Source: an uncultured Bacteroidota bacterium (GTDB taxonomy: Bacteria > Bacteroidota > Bacteroidia > Bacteroidales > P3). From it: a stretch of 64,000 nucleotides of DNA. The translations under genes were made by a program, and so were the position numbers. The notes beneath the pieces were generated by a model that saw nothing but the letters and a program-made list of their open reading frames with translations, did no database searches and was not told the DNA's origin. Location: assembly GCA_902793295.1 (NCBI GenBank), contig CADBDA010000018.1, forward strand, positions 1 through 64,000. The letters are read 5' to 3'. Below, in pieces: positions 1 to 8,439 of this stretch (positions within the stretch are counted from its first letter, which is position 1; each line of letters opens with the position of its first letter).

Positions 1-1
1 C

Positions 2-907
2 GACGCTTTTCTCTCAAAAAACGCCGAGGGGAATTATTTGTCAAATGGCTGTTTTTGTGCAGGATGCGGAAATAATACCAGTTTCATTTTCACCGGCAAG
101 GAGTTAGATGCGGAAACGGGCTTCTCATACTTCGGTGCGAGGTACCTTGACCACACCCTCACCACCGCCTGGCTGAGCGTCGATCCGATGAGCGACAAGT
201 ATCCGTCGATAAGCCCATATGCCTATTGCGCGTGGAATCCGGTGAAGCTAGTGGATCCGGAGGGAACCGAAACCATGGAGAACAACGATGGGTGGAAAGT
301 TGACAAACAAAACAAAACCATTAGTAGAGTCAGTTTGAGTGGTGGAGATTTAACTCAGTTTGTTGAAGGCGATGGAGAGTATATCAGACACGAATCCAGA
401 TGTGACTTGTATAACGAGTATAAGGGTTTTACTGTGATTGACAACCTCAAAGGAGGTGTCCAAATAGACCCTGCTGAAGAAAAAGAGAAAGCAAATGCAG
501 TTTCACCAGTAGCCATCATGGGAACTCTTGCAGGAAGTGGAGATGTAGCATGTTCTAGAATGAAGAATTATATTTTTGATTATGAAAATGGTACATACAT
601 GGGTAAGGATGGCTCCATAAAAATAATGAAAAAAGGAAAAAATGGAGGATTAAATGGGAGGTATAAGTCTCAAATAGAACTTTCAAATAAGTATGGTAAG
701 GCCGCAACAGGATTAAAGTGGTTAGGACGCGGTTTTGCTGCCTGGTCTGCTATTAATACCGAAATACAAGCACACAATGGCTTAATATCCAATGGCGAAA
801 GAATAACTGATCATGCCATAAATCTTATTAGTCTTTTTCCTTATTGTTGGCATGCTACTTTTTTCTATGAGTTAGGAAAAAAATATGGTCCGAGTACTTG
901 GTTTTAA
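2..907 (+). CDS. RHS-repeat protein, C-terminal part with toxin tip (5' end outside window)
   Basis: The frame is open from base 2, so this is the 3' end of a longer gene; the TTG at 38 is not a convincing start. Residues around bases 92-270 form the end of the RHS core (TGKELDAETG, YFGARYLD, WLSVDP, PYAYCAWNPVKLVDPEG), where RHS polymorphic toxins switch from shell to variable tip. The roughly 210 residues after PEG are the tip. They include a Lys/Gly-rich stretch (KIMKKGKNGGLNGRYKSQI) and a hydrophobic C-terminal segment. I do not recognise the toxic activity. By family, such proteins act in contact-dependent competition. The 3' end overlaps the next gene by 23 bases, an arrangement typical of toxin followed by immunity gene. 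Confidence 0.85.
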   Translation, partial: DAFLSKNAEGNYLSNGCFCAGCGNNTSFIFTGKELDAETGFSYFGARYLDHTLTTAWLSVDPMSDKYPSISPYAYCAWNPVKLVDPEGTETMENNDGWKVDKQNKTISRVSLSGGDLTQFVEGDGEYIRHESRCDLYNEYKGFTVIDNLKGGVQIDPAEEKEKANAVSPVAIMGTLAGSGDVACSRMKNYIFDYENGTYMGKDGSIKIMKKGKNGGLNGRYKSQIELSNKYGKAATGLKWLGRGFAAWSAINTEIQAHNGLISNGERITDHAINLISLFPYCWHATFFYELGKKYGPSTWF

Positions 908-1373
908 AAAAAATGCTATGATTTTTAGATATCTTTTTTATTTTTTTTCCTATCTCGAGAAAAAATGTGGCATATTCAAATCCGAAGATAATTACATCTC
1001 GTCATATATCATTGTAGGCCTATCCTTGGCAGTAAATATATTCGTAATGATTGATATTGTCTGTATTTTTTTTGTACATAGCACCGTTGTTGATGATATA
1101 ATAATAAAGATAATGCCAATCATCGGTTTTATAATGATTGTACTTTCCTATTTGTTTTTTAAGCATAATAATAGAAGGGATAAAATATATGACGAGATTG
1201 AACAATCCCCTGCACATAAAAAAATTAAATATGGAATATTTTGTGCTCTATATCTTATACTTTCATATGTACTGTGGTTTATGTGCAATGATATTGTTTG
1301 TGTTTTAAAAAATGGGCACGGATTAACTTATGCTGAAAAAATTGTAAGTGTATTTAATTTAGAATATTGGTAA
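885..1373 (+). CDS. small multi-pass membrane protein, candidate immunity protein to the upstream RHS tip
   Basis: A 162-residue AT-rich gene starting at ATG 885 inside the end of the RHS toxin gene, with an AGGAAA-type site just upstream. It has about three strongly hydrophobic segments (near residues 40-65, 72-92 and 118-138) separated by charged loops and shows no motif I recognise. The overlap with a polymorphic toxin and the membrane topology suggest a cognate immunity protein for a membrane- or periplasm-acting tip. That role is inferred only from position; the family is unknown to me. Confidence 0.7.
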   Translation: MVRVLGFKKNAMIFRYLFYFFSYLEKKCGIFKSEDNYISSYIIVGLSLAVNIFVMIDIVCIFFVHSTVVDDIIIKIMPIIGFIMIVLSYLFFKHNNRRDKIYDEIEQSPAHKKIKYGIFCALYLILSYVLWFMCNDIVCVLKNGHGLTYAEKIVSVFNLEYW

Positions 1374-1460
1374 ACATAAAGTGATGACTGTCTTAATCTA
1401 AAAATATTACTGGTGCGTTAATTTTGAAATTAATCATATAACTTACTGATAAATTGTATT

Positions 1461-1558
1461 CCGTTGCGACGGATGTTCCAGTTGCGTGTTGTCGCGTCAG
1501 ATTTGAAATCCGTTGCGACGGATGTTCCAGTTGCGTGTTGTCGCGTCAGATTTGAAAT
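1461..1558. repeat. perfect 49-bp tandem repeat, two copies
   Basis: Two identical 49-base units (1461-1509 and 1510-1558), each beginning CCGTTGCGACGGATG, lie between two RHS cassettes. The end of the second unit runs into an inverted repeat. Confidence 0.9.
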
Positions 1559-1565
1559 CTGACGC
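1543..1565. repeat. inverted repeat, 10-bp arms
   Basis: GCGTCAGATT-TGA-AATCTGACGC forms a perfect 10-bp-arm inverted repeat that overlaps the end of the tandem repeat. It resembles a mobile-element end or extragenic palindrome; no transposase is next to it. Confidence 0.75.
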
Positions 1566-1649
1566 AAAATATTATAAGGATTTCCAAATCCACAAAACAC
1601 AATATAATAGTCCATCAAACGTTATATCAACAAAATCAGTATTTTGAAA

Positions 1650-2534
1650 ATGTTCGGAAACATATCAAATTGTCAAGTCATCGCTTTCGGAAACACCGGA
1701 AATGGCCGTTTGTGGTGTTTTCAAAATGCTGATAATCAATATATATATAGTCACAAAATCATCCCGAATTCCACCGGCAAGGAGTTGGATGTCGAAACAG
1801 GGTATTCCTACTTTGGTGCGAGGTACCTCGATCACGAACTTTTGACCGCCTGGCTGAGCGTGGACCCGATGGCAGACAAGTACCCGTCGCTGTCGCCGTA
1901 TGCTTATTGCGCTTGGAATCCGGTGAAGTTGGTGGATCCCCTAGGCATGGATACTATTTTCTCTTTTGCAACACAGCTTCTTGATCCTGAAAGAAATGCA
2001 GAAAACATGCAAATATATGCATGGATGAGGGAAGAAGGGAATACACCTGGATTGGTAACATTCAGCATGCATGGTGGTCCCCAATCAGTTGCATATCCGG
2101 TTTGCAACGGACTTGCAGAGGATCCATATTCGGCTGATAAAACTATAGGCTTTATCAACAAACTGTATTCTGATCAAATGTTGCCTGATTATGAAAAAAA
2201 CGAACAGAATGGTATTCCAACAATTTTTCTGCTGTATAGTTGTTATACGGGGAAAGGAGAAGATTCATTTGCAGAACAACTTTCAGGCAAGTTACAAGGA
2301 ATTACAATCGCACCGCAGGGACTACTTCGTCTTAACGTCGAAACTCATACAATGAGAGTGACTACAAGTAAAGAAGACAGCACTCCTCAACCATGGAATG
2401 TCTTTTATCGGGGTCGGAAAGTATTGAGTTTCGAAGGTGTTACACCCAAAGAATGGATTGATAGCATGGGTGGTATCGAAGCAGCAACGGAATATATAAT
2501 TGACAGGGATGGGAAAAACCATCCTTGGGAATAA
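1650..2534 (+). CDS. orphan RHS C-terminal cassette with possible His/Cys (caspase-like) toxin tip
   Basis: About 294 residues from ATG 1650. A TTG at 1644 is in frame, and the frame is closed by a stop at 1608. The first 42 residues are not RHS-like. The RHS core end follows (TGKELDVETG, YFGARYLD, WLSVDPMADKYPS, CAWNPVKLVDPLGMD). It is homologous at DNA level to bases 92-260, so recombination could fuse this tip to the upstream RHS shell. The tip has an SMHGGP motif and, about 57 residues later, LLYSCYTGKGEDSFAEQL. A His-Gly plus (S/A)CxTG pair is the arrangement of clan CD cysteine peptidases such as CHAT/caspase-like domains. That activity is inference, not a family match I can confirm. 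Its 3' end abuts a probable immunity gene. Confidence 0.8.
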   Translation: MFGNISNCQVIAFGNTGNGRLWCFQNADNQYIYSHKIIPNSTGKELDVETGYSYFGARYLDHELLTAWLSVDPMADKYPSLSPYAYCAWNPVKLVDPLGMDTIFSFATQLLDPERNAENMQIYAWMREEGNTPGLVTFSMHGGPQSVAYPVCNGLAEDPYSADKTIGFINKLYSDQMLPDYEKNEQNGIPTIFLLYSCYTGKGEDSFAEQLSGKLQGITIAPQGLLRLNVETHTMRVTTSKEDSTPQPWNVFYRGRKVLSFEGVTPKEWIDSMGGIEAATEYIIDRDGKNHPWE

Positions 2535-2547
2535 AACAGCAAAGAAA

Positions 2548-3585
2548 ATGAAAAAAAACAATTTAGCCGTCCAGTCAAAGGTTTTGATACTTTGTGCAGT
2601 GCTTGGCCTTATAACGAGTAGTTTCGTTATATTTCGTACGGATTCGGATATAAATAACGGAAAAAATGAGATTGAAGACGAAAAAACCAATGCTGTCTCC
2701 TCAAAGACTGATGATCCTGATTGTTCTCTAAAAAGAGATATCGCAATAATTCTTGGAGATCGCAATGAATATCTGCGTTTCCACAATAGATATATGCGTA
2801 CAGAGGACAAAGATTGCGAAATGCAACGACAGATGTTCTTGTATTCTTTTATTATGGCAGAGATATATCAGGATAAAACCGCAGCTGGCACTTTTTGTTC
2901 CATTGTCATTAATAATGGCATTGAGGTTGATTCAAATTTGTCAAAAACCCTCATCAAGTATTTGGAGTTAACTACCACACTGGGAGTGGACAGTGCGGCA
3001 TTTCTTGCGGCAAAAAGACTTCATAAAGTATACCGTGATGGTCTTTGGGGAATAAGCGTCGACAAGCAAAAGGCAAAATATTACGACGGTTTGAGTGGCT
3101 TAATATCTGCATACAATGATGATTTTGGGATGCTTGAAGATGAGGAATCTGGTACTTCCATGTCAAAGACCGATGATTCAGATGTCTCTCTAAAGAGGGA
3201 CATTGCCATAATTCTTGGAGATCGCCGTGAATATCTTCTTTTTCACACTGGATATATGTATTCAGAGAATAAAGATTGTGAAATACAACGACAGATGCTC
3301 TTGTATTCTTTTATTATGGCAGAGAAATATCAGGATAAAATCGCAGCCAGCTTTTTTAGTAATTTTATTACAAATGATGATTTTGACGTTGATTCAAATC
3401 TGTCAAAAACCCTCATCAAATACTTGGAGTTAACCACCACATTGGCACCGGACGCTGCCGCTTTTTTTGCGGCCACAACACTTCAAAAAGCATACCGCTA
3501 TGGTCTTTGGGGAATAAGTGTTGACAAGAAAAAAGCGAAATTTTACGATGATTTGTGTGGATGGATAATCAAATTCATGCACTAG
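2548..3585 (+). CDS. Sel1-like duplicated-domain exported protein, candidate RHS immunity protein
   Basis: 345 residues if the ATG at 2548 is used; an in-frame ATG at 2500 would overlap the toxin gene. The N-terminus (MKKNNLAVQSKVLILC...) is a signal or membrane anchor near residues 8-28. Two tandem copies of a 154-residue module follow, offset by exactly 462 bases. Both share LKRDIAIILGDR, CExQRQM, YSFIMAE, LSKTLIKYLELTTTL and a segment ending GLWGISVDKxKAK(Y/F)YD, which resembles a Sel1/TPR-like repeat (YxxGxxGxxxDxxKAxxYY). Sel1-type and duplicated immunity proteins are common next to polymorphic toxins, so immunity against the upstream tip is the likely role, by inference. The duplication is recent enough to be clear at DNA level. 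Confidence 0.8.
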   Translation: MKKNNLAVQSKVLILCAVLGLITSSFVIFRTDSDINNGKNEIEDEKTNAVSSKTDDPDCSLKRDIAIILGDRNEYLRFHNRYMRTEDKDCEMQRQMFLYSFIMAEIYQDKTAAGTFCSIVINNGIEVDSNLSKTLIKYLELTTTLGVDSAAFLAAKRLHKVYRDGLWGISVDKQKAKYYDGLSGLISAYNDDFGMLEDEESGTSMSKTDDSDVSLKRDIAIILGDRREYLLFHTGYMYSENKDCEIQRQMLLYSFIMAEKYQDKIAASFFSNFITNDDFDVDSNLSKTLIKYLELTTTLAPDAAAFFAATTLQKAYRYGLWGISVDKKKAKFYDDLCGWIIKFMH

Positions 3586-4010
3586 ACAGTCTTATACTGA
3601 AATAGGTTGACACGGGCTGTTAAGGCACAAATGCATGATGATACTTGGGGGAAAACACGCGCTTATTCTTTCAAGACGCATGGATTCAGTATGGGATAGA
3701 ATATGGACTACAATTAGAGAAACCCAAATTCCAGTTACAAGTGCAACACTAAGTAGAAAAAAAGAGTACCAAATATTTGGTACTCTCAGGTAAAATGACT
3801 ACTTTTATGTTGTCAAATGAAAAGATATAATCACCTTACCAAAGAGCAAAGATACACAATTTCTGTGTGTCTGAGAAAAAAATGTCGTTGTCGGCTTCCT
3901 TCTCCAAAAACACCTGAATGTTAAGACAAATAGAAAAATAATGGGGCCAAGCGGTGAATTGAGGACATGTCCCTATGGGACGCTTGGCACGATGAATGTG
4001 GCAATGCGCC
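3586..4010. other. 425-bp gap at the border of the accessory region
   Basis: No convincing complete gene. One frame (about 3613-3795) could encode some 60 residues beginning after a stop; it looks like a gene remnant, but I recognise no family. A palindrome lies at 3763-3786. GC content and codon style change from AT-rich to GC-rich across this gap, marking the edge of the RHS island. Confidence 0.5.
3763..3786. repeat. 24-bp perfect palindrome
   Basis: AGAGTACCAAAT followed directly by its reverse complement ATTTGGTACTCT, giving 12-bp arms with no loop. There is no T-run on either side, so it is not a standard terminator; it could be a dyad binding site or a mobile-element end. Confidence 0.8.
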
Positions 4011-5027
4011 TCAATCGCGGACGGAGAGAGCAAGGACGACGGCGGCGGCACGGGCGTCGTTGACGGCGTCGTTGATGGACATGGGGCGCTTGCAGGTGCC
4101 GCAGACGTAGAGCCCGTCGAGCGAGGTGCGGCAGTCGTTGAGGTGGGGGTCGACCGACTGGAAGAAGCCATACTCGCCGGCAATGCCGCAAGCCTTACCG
4201 AGACAGCGGGTACCTTCGGAAGCTTCCATACCAACCATCAGGACCAGAAGGTCGGTGGTCATCTTGAGGGGAAGGCCCATAAGGGTGTCCTCGGCTTTGA
4301 TTTGGACGCGGCCGTCGAAGGTTCCGGAGGCTTCGGAGATGCGGCCACGGATGTAGCGCACACCGTACTCCTGCTGGGACTGGCGATAGAGCTCCTCGAA
4401 ATGCTGTCCCCACATGCGCAAATCCATGTAAAAGATATAGGCTTCGACGTCGGGCAGGCGACGTTTGAGTTCGATGGCTTGTTTGACGGCGGTGACACAG
4501 CAGACCTTGGAGCAGTAGTGGTTGCCCGACTTCTCGTCGCGTGAGCCGACGCACTGGAGGAAGGCGACCCGACGGGGCCGTTCACCCATGCTGTTGACAA
4601 TCTGGTCGTAGCGAATCATTTTCTCCATCTCGAGCGAAGTGACGACCCCGCCATAGATGCCATAGCCCAACTCTTCCTTGCGGTGGGCATCGAAGGGGGT
4701 ATAGCCAGTGGCGACGAGGACAAGGTCACTATAGTAGCTGTTGCCCTTGGCGTCGGTGAGTTTCCACACGTTGTTGTCCTCGCGGGCGAGGTTCACGATG
4801 TCGGTATCGAGCCGCTGGGTGATGTTGCTGTTGAGGAGTTTCTTGTTCATGTCCTCGACGATGTCGGCGGCGGCGGTGAAATCGGGGAAAAGGAAAGCCT
4901 TGTCGGCCACATTCTTCATGACGGAGGAGGATTTTTCGAAGAGGGTGACGGCAAAACCTTGACGAGCCAGAACGGAGGCTGCTTCAATGCCGGCAGGACC
5001 GGCGCCTATGATGGAGATTGATTTCAT
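4011..5027 (-). CDS. HdrA-like FAD/Fe-S oxidoreductase
   Basis: 338 residues. The N-terminus MKSISIIGAGPAGIEAA is a Rossmann FAD-binding motif, and a second nucleotide-binding signature (LVLVATGYTPF) lies mid-protein. QCVGSRDEKSGNHYCSKVCC is the HdrA-type [4Fe-4S] signature shared by methanogen HdrA and QmoA. The C-terminus GLYVCGTCKRPMSINDAV resembles the HdrA/Qmo end. It is much shorter than archaeal HdrA, closer to the QmoA and bacterial HdrA-like size. It is the last gene of a five-gene minus-strand operon of Hdr-like subunits. By family, FAD-bound HdrA passes electrons between Fe-S subunits and can bifurcate; the substrate here is unknown. Confidence 0.88.
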   Translation of the reverse strand: MKSISIIGAGPAGIEAASVLARQGFAVTLFEKSSSVMKNVADKAFLFPDFTAAADIVEDMNKKLLNSNITQRLDTDIVNLAREDNNVWKLTDAKGNSYYSDLVLVATGYTPFDAHRKEELGYGIYGGVVTSLEMEKMIRYDQIVNSMGERPRRVAFLQCVGSRDEKSGNHYCSKVCCVTAVKQAIELKRRLPDVEAYIFYMDLRMWGQHFEELYRQSQQEYGVRYIRGRISEASGTFDGRVQIKAEDTLMGLPLKMTTDLLVLMVGMEASEGTRCLGKACGIAGEYGFFQSVDPHLNDCRTSLDGLYVCGTCKRPMSINDAVNDARAAAVVLALSVRD

Positions 5028-5099
5028 GAGGATATGTGAGGTTTGATGTATGATGCGGATGAATTTGTTTGATTTGTGAACAGCGATAAGAAAGGGTGA

Positions 5100-6155
5100 T
5101 TAGTCCTGACGAAGGCATTCGGGGCGTTCGGGGCGCGGCAGGAGTCGGCCGGAAACGCCTTTATATTTCTCATCGGGATTATAGGCGATGCCAATCTTGT
5201 TGAGCAGGGGCTCGCTCTGCACCTGATGCAGCTGCAGTCCCAACTGCCAAGGGTCGTAGCCTAACAGGAGACCGGTGAGCTCCTCGTAGGTGAGCACGGG
5301 GATGCCGTAGCCTTCCTTGTCGAAGGTCTTGTGCTCCATCTCGGCAATGGTGTACTGCCATTTGTCGAGGAACATGCTGCATCCCGGACAGTTGGTGAGG
5401 ATGAAGTCCGGCTCGTAGGGTTCCATGGACTGGAATTTCTTCTTGGTGTTGGCGATGGAGTAGCCACGGTTTTCCTGAACCAGATACTGACGGAAGCCGA
5501 AACCGCAGCAGTGGCGTCGCTCAGGGTAGTCGATGACTTCGCCGCCCCACGCCTCGATCATGCCTGCCAGCACATAGGGGAACTCGGCTTTGCCGATGCC
5601 GCGTTCGGGAAAGATCTTGGCATAGTGGCAGCCGATATGCTCCACCACACGCAGGGGCTTGCCGGTGAAGCGGTTGACGAGCTGGTACTTCATCTTGGGC
5701 TTGAGGTCGAAGCGGAAGTGGTAGATGATATCGGAGGGGTGGGCCAGGTTTTTGGGGATCTTGAATTCGCGTTTGGTGGCTTCCCAAAGGAACTGACGGG
5801 CCTGTTCGAGAAGTTGCGGGTTGTGCTCCCACTTTTCGATGACTTCGGAGAAGACGCCGAAGGAGGTGACACAGGAGGGCACATAGTTCTCGTAGCCGCA
5901 TTCGGTCATGAGCGAAAAGAGACGCGCCACAACGGTCATGGTGGTCTCGAAAGGCACCACGTCACTGTGGTAGCCGATGCCGGTGCAAGTGTGCTGGTGG
6001 GGGTTGTCGCAGATGTCCTTGCCCAGCTCGTCGCGCAGGATGCGGAGAAAGGCCGCCTCGGAGCCCGGGAAGAAGGTTTGGCGGATGCAGCTGCGCTCAT
6101 AGAAAAAATGGTCGTCAGCTATCTCTTTCTGATATTCGTTCCAAAAGCGTTTCAT
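5100..6155 (-). CDS. HdrB-like CCG-domain protein
   Basis: 351 residues from ATG 6155; longer upstream frames lack similarity. Two cysteine-rich CCG-type motifs are visible: GCHYAKIFPE...RHCCGFGFR and TNCPGCSMFLDKWQ. In HdrB these bind the non-cubane [4Fe-4S] clusters of the disulfide-reducing site. It is therefore the candidate catalytic subunit of this Hdr-like complex, located between the membrane Fe-S subunit and the HdrA-like flavoprotein. The real electron acceptor (disulfide, sulfur compound or other) cannot be told from sequence. Family assignment is good; reaction unassigned. Confidence 0.87.
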   Translation of the reverse strand: MKRFWNEYQKEIADDHFFYERSCIRQTFFPGSEAAFLRILRDELGKDICDNPHQHTCTGIGYHSDVVPFETTMTVVARLFSLMTECGYENYVPSCVTSFGVFSEVIEKWEHNPQLLEQARQFLWEATKREFKIPKNLAHPSDIIYHFRFDLKPKMKYQLVNRFTGKPLRVVEHIGCHYAKIFPERGIGKAEFPYVLAGMIEAWGGEVIDYPERRHCCGFGFRQYLVQENRGYSIANTKKKFQSMEPYEPDFILTNCPGCSMFLDKWQYTIAEMEHKTFDKEGYGIPVLTYEELTGLLLGYDPWQLGLQLHQVQSEPLLNKIGIAYNPDEKYKGVSGRLLPRPERPECLRQD

Positions 6156-6187
6156 GGGGGTGAGATGTGAGGTTTGGTAATGAGATT

Positions 6188-8065
6188 TCAATTCTTCACG
6201 ATATTTTCGGCCACGATTTCGGCGATGTCCTTGACCGGGACGTTGTCGGCATGTGCGAAGGCTTTCTTGCACATGGGGCAGGCGGTGGCAATGGTGTCGG
6301 GATGAGGGGCCATAAGGTTATCGCGTGCGGCGTTGCGGATGAGGGTCTGCTGGTCGAGGTCGAGGAGCGGGTTGCCGAGGTTGAAACCGCAGCAGAGGCT
6401 TTTTTCGCGTTCTTCGGCGGTTTTGAGCAGTGTGGTGGTGGCACGCAGGATGTCGCGCGGTTCGTCGTAGATGCCGCAACCGCGTCCCAGTTCACAGGGA
6501 TCGTGATAGGTTACACGGCGGTCGTCCTTGCGCAACTTGAGCCGTCCGCTCTTGATGAGCATATCGATGTACTCGGTGTGGTGGAGCACGGGGATGGGGA
6601 GTCGGTACTCCTTCTTGAACGACTGGTAGCAGATGGGGCATGAGGTGATGAGCATGGTGGCCTTGCTGTTGGCGATGAGCTCGGTGTTTTTGCGGCGCAG
6701 TTCGAAGGCCTGATGTTCGAAGCCCTGTTGCAGCAGGGGCCGTCCGCAGCAGATGGTCTCGTCGCGGTCCATGTACCAATATTTCTGGCCCACGGCATTG
6801 AAGATGGTCTCCATCGAACTGGTGATGTCGGGAGTGAGGTGTGACATGCATCCGCCGAAGTAGGCCACACGCCCGATGGCGTTGAAGGGCTGCACGTCGC
6901 GCAGATAGCCGTAGCCGTCCTTGGTGTCGATGGCGGCCTTGTTTTTGATGCGGACCTGACGACGGATGAGCGAGAGGTCGAGATTGACCGGGCAGTCGGC
7001 CACGCAGCGGTCGCACATCAGACAGTTTTCGGCGATGGGTTCGGCATTGCGCTGCAGCTCGAGGTTGCGGACCGACTGGAGCATATAGACGCCCTGCATA
7101 TTGACGATGCCGAGCTGACGGTTCATGGGGCAGCCGTCGATGCAGATGCCGCAACGAGAGCAGGCGCTGAGTTCGAACATGGTGTAGCCGGTCTTCTTGT
7201 CGCTGTCGCGCACGCCCAGCTGTCGGAAATAGATCAGGAAGACCTCGGTGAAGATATGCATGTAGCGCGAGAAGGGCATCAGGCTGAAGAAGACACCCAG
7301 CGCCACGCTGTAGAGTAGCCAGCAGGTGTATTCGAAGGCCGGATTGGCCAATCCGATGCTGTCGAACACCCCGCCCAGCCAGGTGACCAGGAAGCCCCCA
7401 TTGCCGTTGATGCCGGCAGTGACCGACTCGGACAACAAACGTAAGGGGAAGATGCACCACAGCGACAGTTTGGCGACCCTGTCCATGAGGGTATGCCTTG
7501 TGGTGCGCTTCATGCCCAGCGGACGCGACCACACCTTCTTGAACATGGCCAGCATCAGGCCGGTCAGCACATAGAGCAGCAGCACATCCATGAGGTTGGC
7601 GAAAAACTCAGCCTGGGCAAAGGCAGAGAGGTCTACCTCGGGTTCGAAGTAGTTGAAAAATATGGCCATCCAGATGGGGTGTCCATCGGGAAACGCCATT
7701 TTGGCCTGGACGGCACCCACCACAATGAGCAGAAACCATCCGAAGGCGAGGCTACGGTGCATGTAGCCCAGCAGGATGTTCTTCTTGGTGATGCGCCAAT
7801 GGAGCAGACTTTCGCGGATGGCCTCCCAAATGGCGGGCAAGAACCGCCACGACCAGATATTCTTTCGGATGATGGCCCGCTGCAACTTGTCGAAGCTGCT
7901 CATCCAACGCCAATACTTCACTATGGAGAAGAACAGCAACAACACCACACCCACCAGGAAAGGCATCACGTAGACCGAAAAATACGGATTGAAGACTGAC
8001 CAGACAAGAAATCCGACAGCGACAATCCAATAGATCACCACAAAAAAAGTCATCTGAGTTTTCAT
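6188..8065 (-). CDS. membrane-bound HdrD/DsrK-like Fe-S protein fused to cytochrome-b-like domain
   Basis: 625 residues. The N-terminal ~285 residues hold about five to six membrane helices with histidines at roughly 89, 103 and 270, as in HdrE/DsrM/NarI-type haem b subunits. Two [4Fe-4S] ferredoxin motifs follow: ACSRCGICIDGCP (C302-C312) and CLMCDRCVADCP (C348-C358). Two CCG domains follow: GGCMSHLTPD, ICCGRPL, SCPICYQSF and then HDPCELGRGCG, LCCGFNLG, ACPMCKKAF. This is a fusion of the DsrM- and DsrK-like (HdrE/HdrD) modules. By family it would exchange electrons between the menaquinone pool and soluble Hdr subunits. It overlaps the next upstream gene by 4 bases, showing translational coupling. 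Confidence 0.87.
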   Translation of the reverse strand: MKTQMTFFVVIYWIVAVGFLVWSVFNPYFSVYVMPFLVGVVLLLFFSIVKYWRWMSSFDKLQRAIIRKNIWSWRFLPAIWEAIRESLLHWRITKKNILLGYMHRSLAFGWFLLIVVGAVQAKMAFPDGHPIWMAIFFNYFEPEVDLSAFAQAEFFANLMDVLLLYVLTGLMLAMFKKVWSRPLGMKRTTRHTLMDRVAKLSLWCIFPLRLLSESVTAGINGNGGFLVTWLGGVFDSIGLANPAFEYTCWLLYSVALGVFFSLMPFSRYMHIFTEVFLIYFRQLGVRDSDKKTGYTMFELSACSRCGICIDGCPMNRQLGIVNMQGVYMLQSVRNLELQRNAEPIAENCLMCDRCVADCPVNLDLSLIRRQVRIKNKAAIDTKDGYGYLRDVQPFNAIGRVAYFGGCMSHLTPDITSSMETIFNAVGQKYWYMDRDETICCGRPLLQQGFEHQAFELRRKNTELIANSKATMLITSCPICYQSFKKEYRLPIPVLHHTEYIDMLIKSGRLKLRKDDRRVTYHDPCELGRGCGIYDEPRDILRATTTLLKTAEEREKSLCCGFNLGNPLLDLDQQTLIRNAARDNLMAPHPDTIATACPMCKKAFAHADNVPVKDIAEIVAENIVKN

Positions 8066-8439
8066 TGCACCACCTCCTTCGCTTTAAAGGTGTTGGTCTC
8101 GACATTGGCCAGGATGCGTCGCATGTTGACAATAAGCGCCCGGGTGTTGACCCCGCGAGGGCATACCAGCAGACACTTGCCGCAGAGCATGCACTGCCTT
8201 AGTTTCTTGTCGAGTTCGCTGTACTGTCCACGGATAAAGGCGGTGTGGATGCGCCGGATGTTGAAGTCGGAGAAGCCCCCTGCCGAGCAGGTGGCTGTGC
8301 AGCCGCCGCAGCCGATGCACCACTTGTAGGAAGGGACAAGTTCCAGCAACTTGTCGACCTTCTCAAAGTTGGTGTCGTCAAGGTTGATGGAGCGTCCGGA
8401 GGATATAGTAAAACCGAATTGTTTCATAGCCTTCGCCAT
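8062..8439 (-). CDS. HdrC-like 4Fe-4S dicluster protein, short form
   Basis: 125 residues with two classic ferredoxin motifs, CIGCGGCTATCSAG and CMLCGKCLLVCPRG, and the linker typical of HdrC (RRIHTAFIRGQ). It overlaps the membrane subunit gene by 4 bases and shares base 8439 with the upstream HdrC-like gene, so the operon is tightly coupled. The family role is as an electron conduit between HdrA and HdrB. Its presence next to a second, longer HdrC-like gene resembles systems with paired HdrC subunits. Confidence 0.87.
   Translation of the reverse strand: MAKAMKQFGFTISSGRSINLDDTNFEKVDKLLELVPSYKWCIGCGGCTATCSAGGFSDFNIRRIHTAFIRGQYSELDKKLRQCMLCGKCLLVCPRGVNTRALIVNMRRILANVETNTFKAKEVVQ

Noticed and set aside
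3613..3795. Possible 60-residue gene remnant
   Set aside because: No recognisable family, no supported start; mentioned only in the description of the gap.
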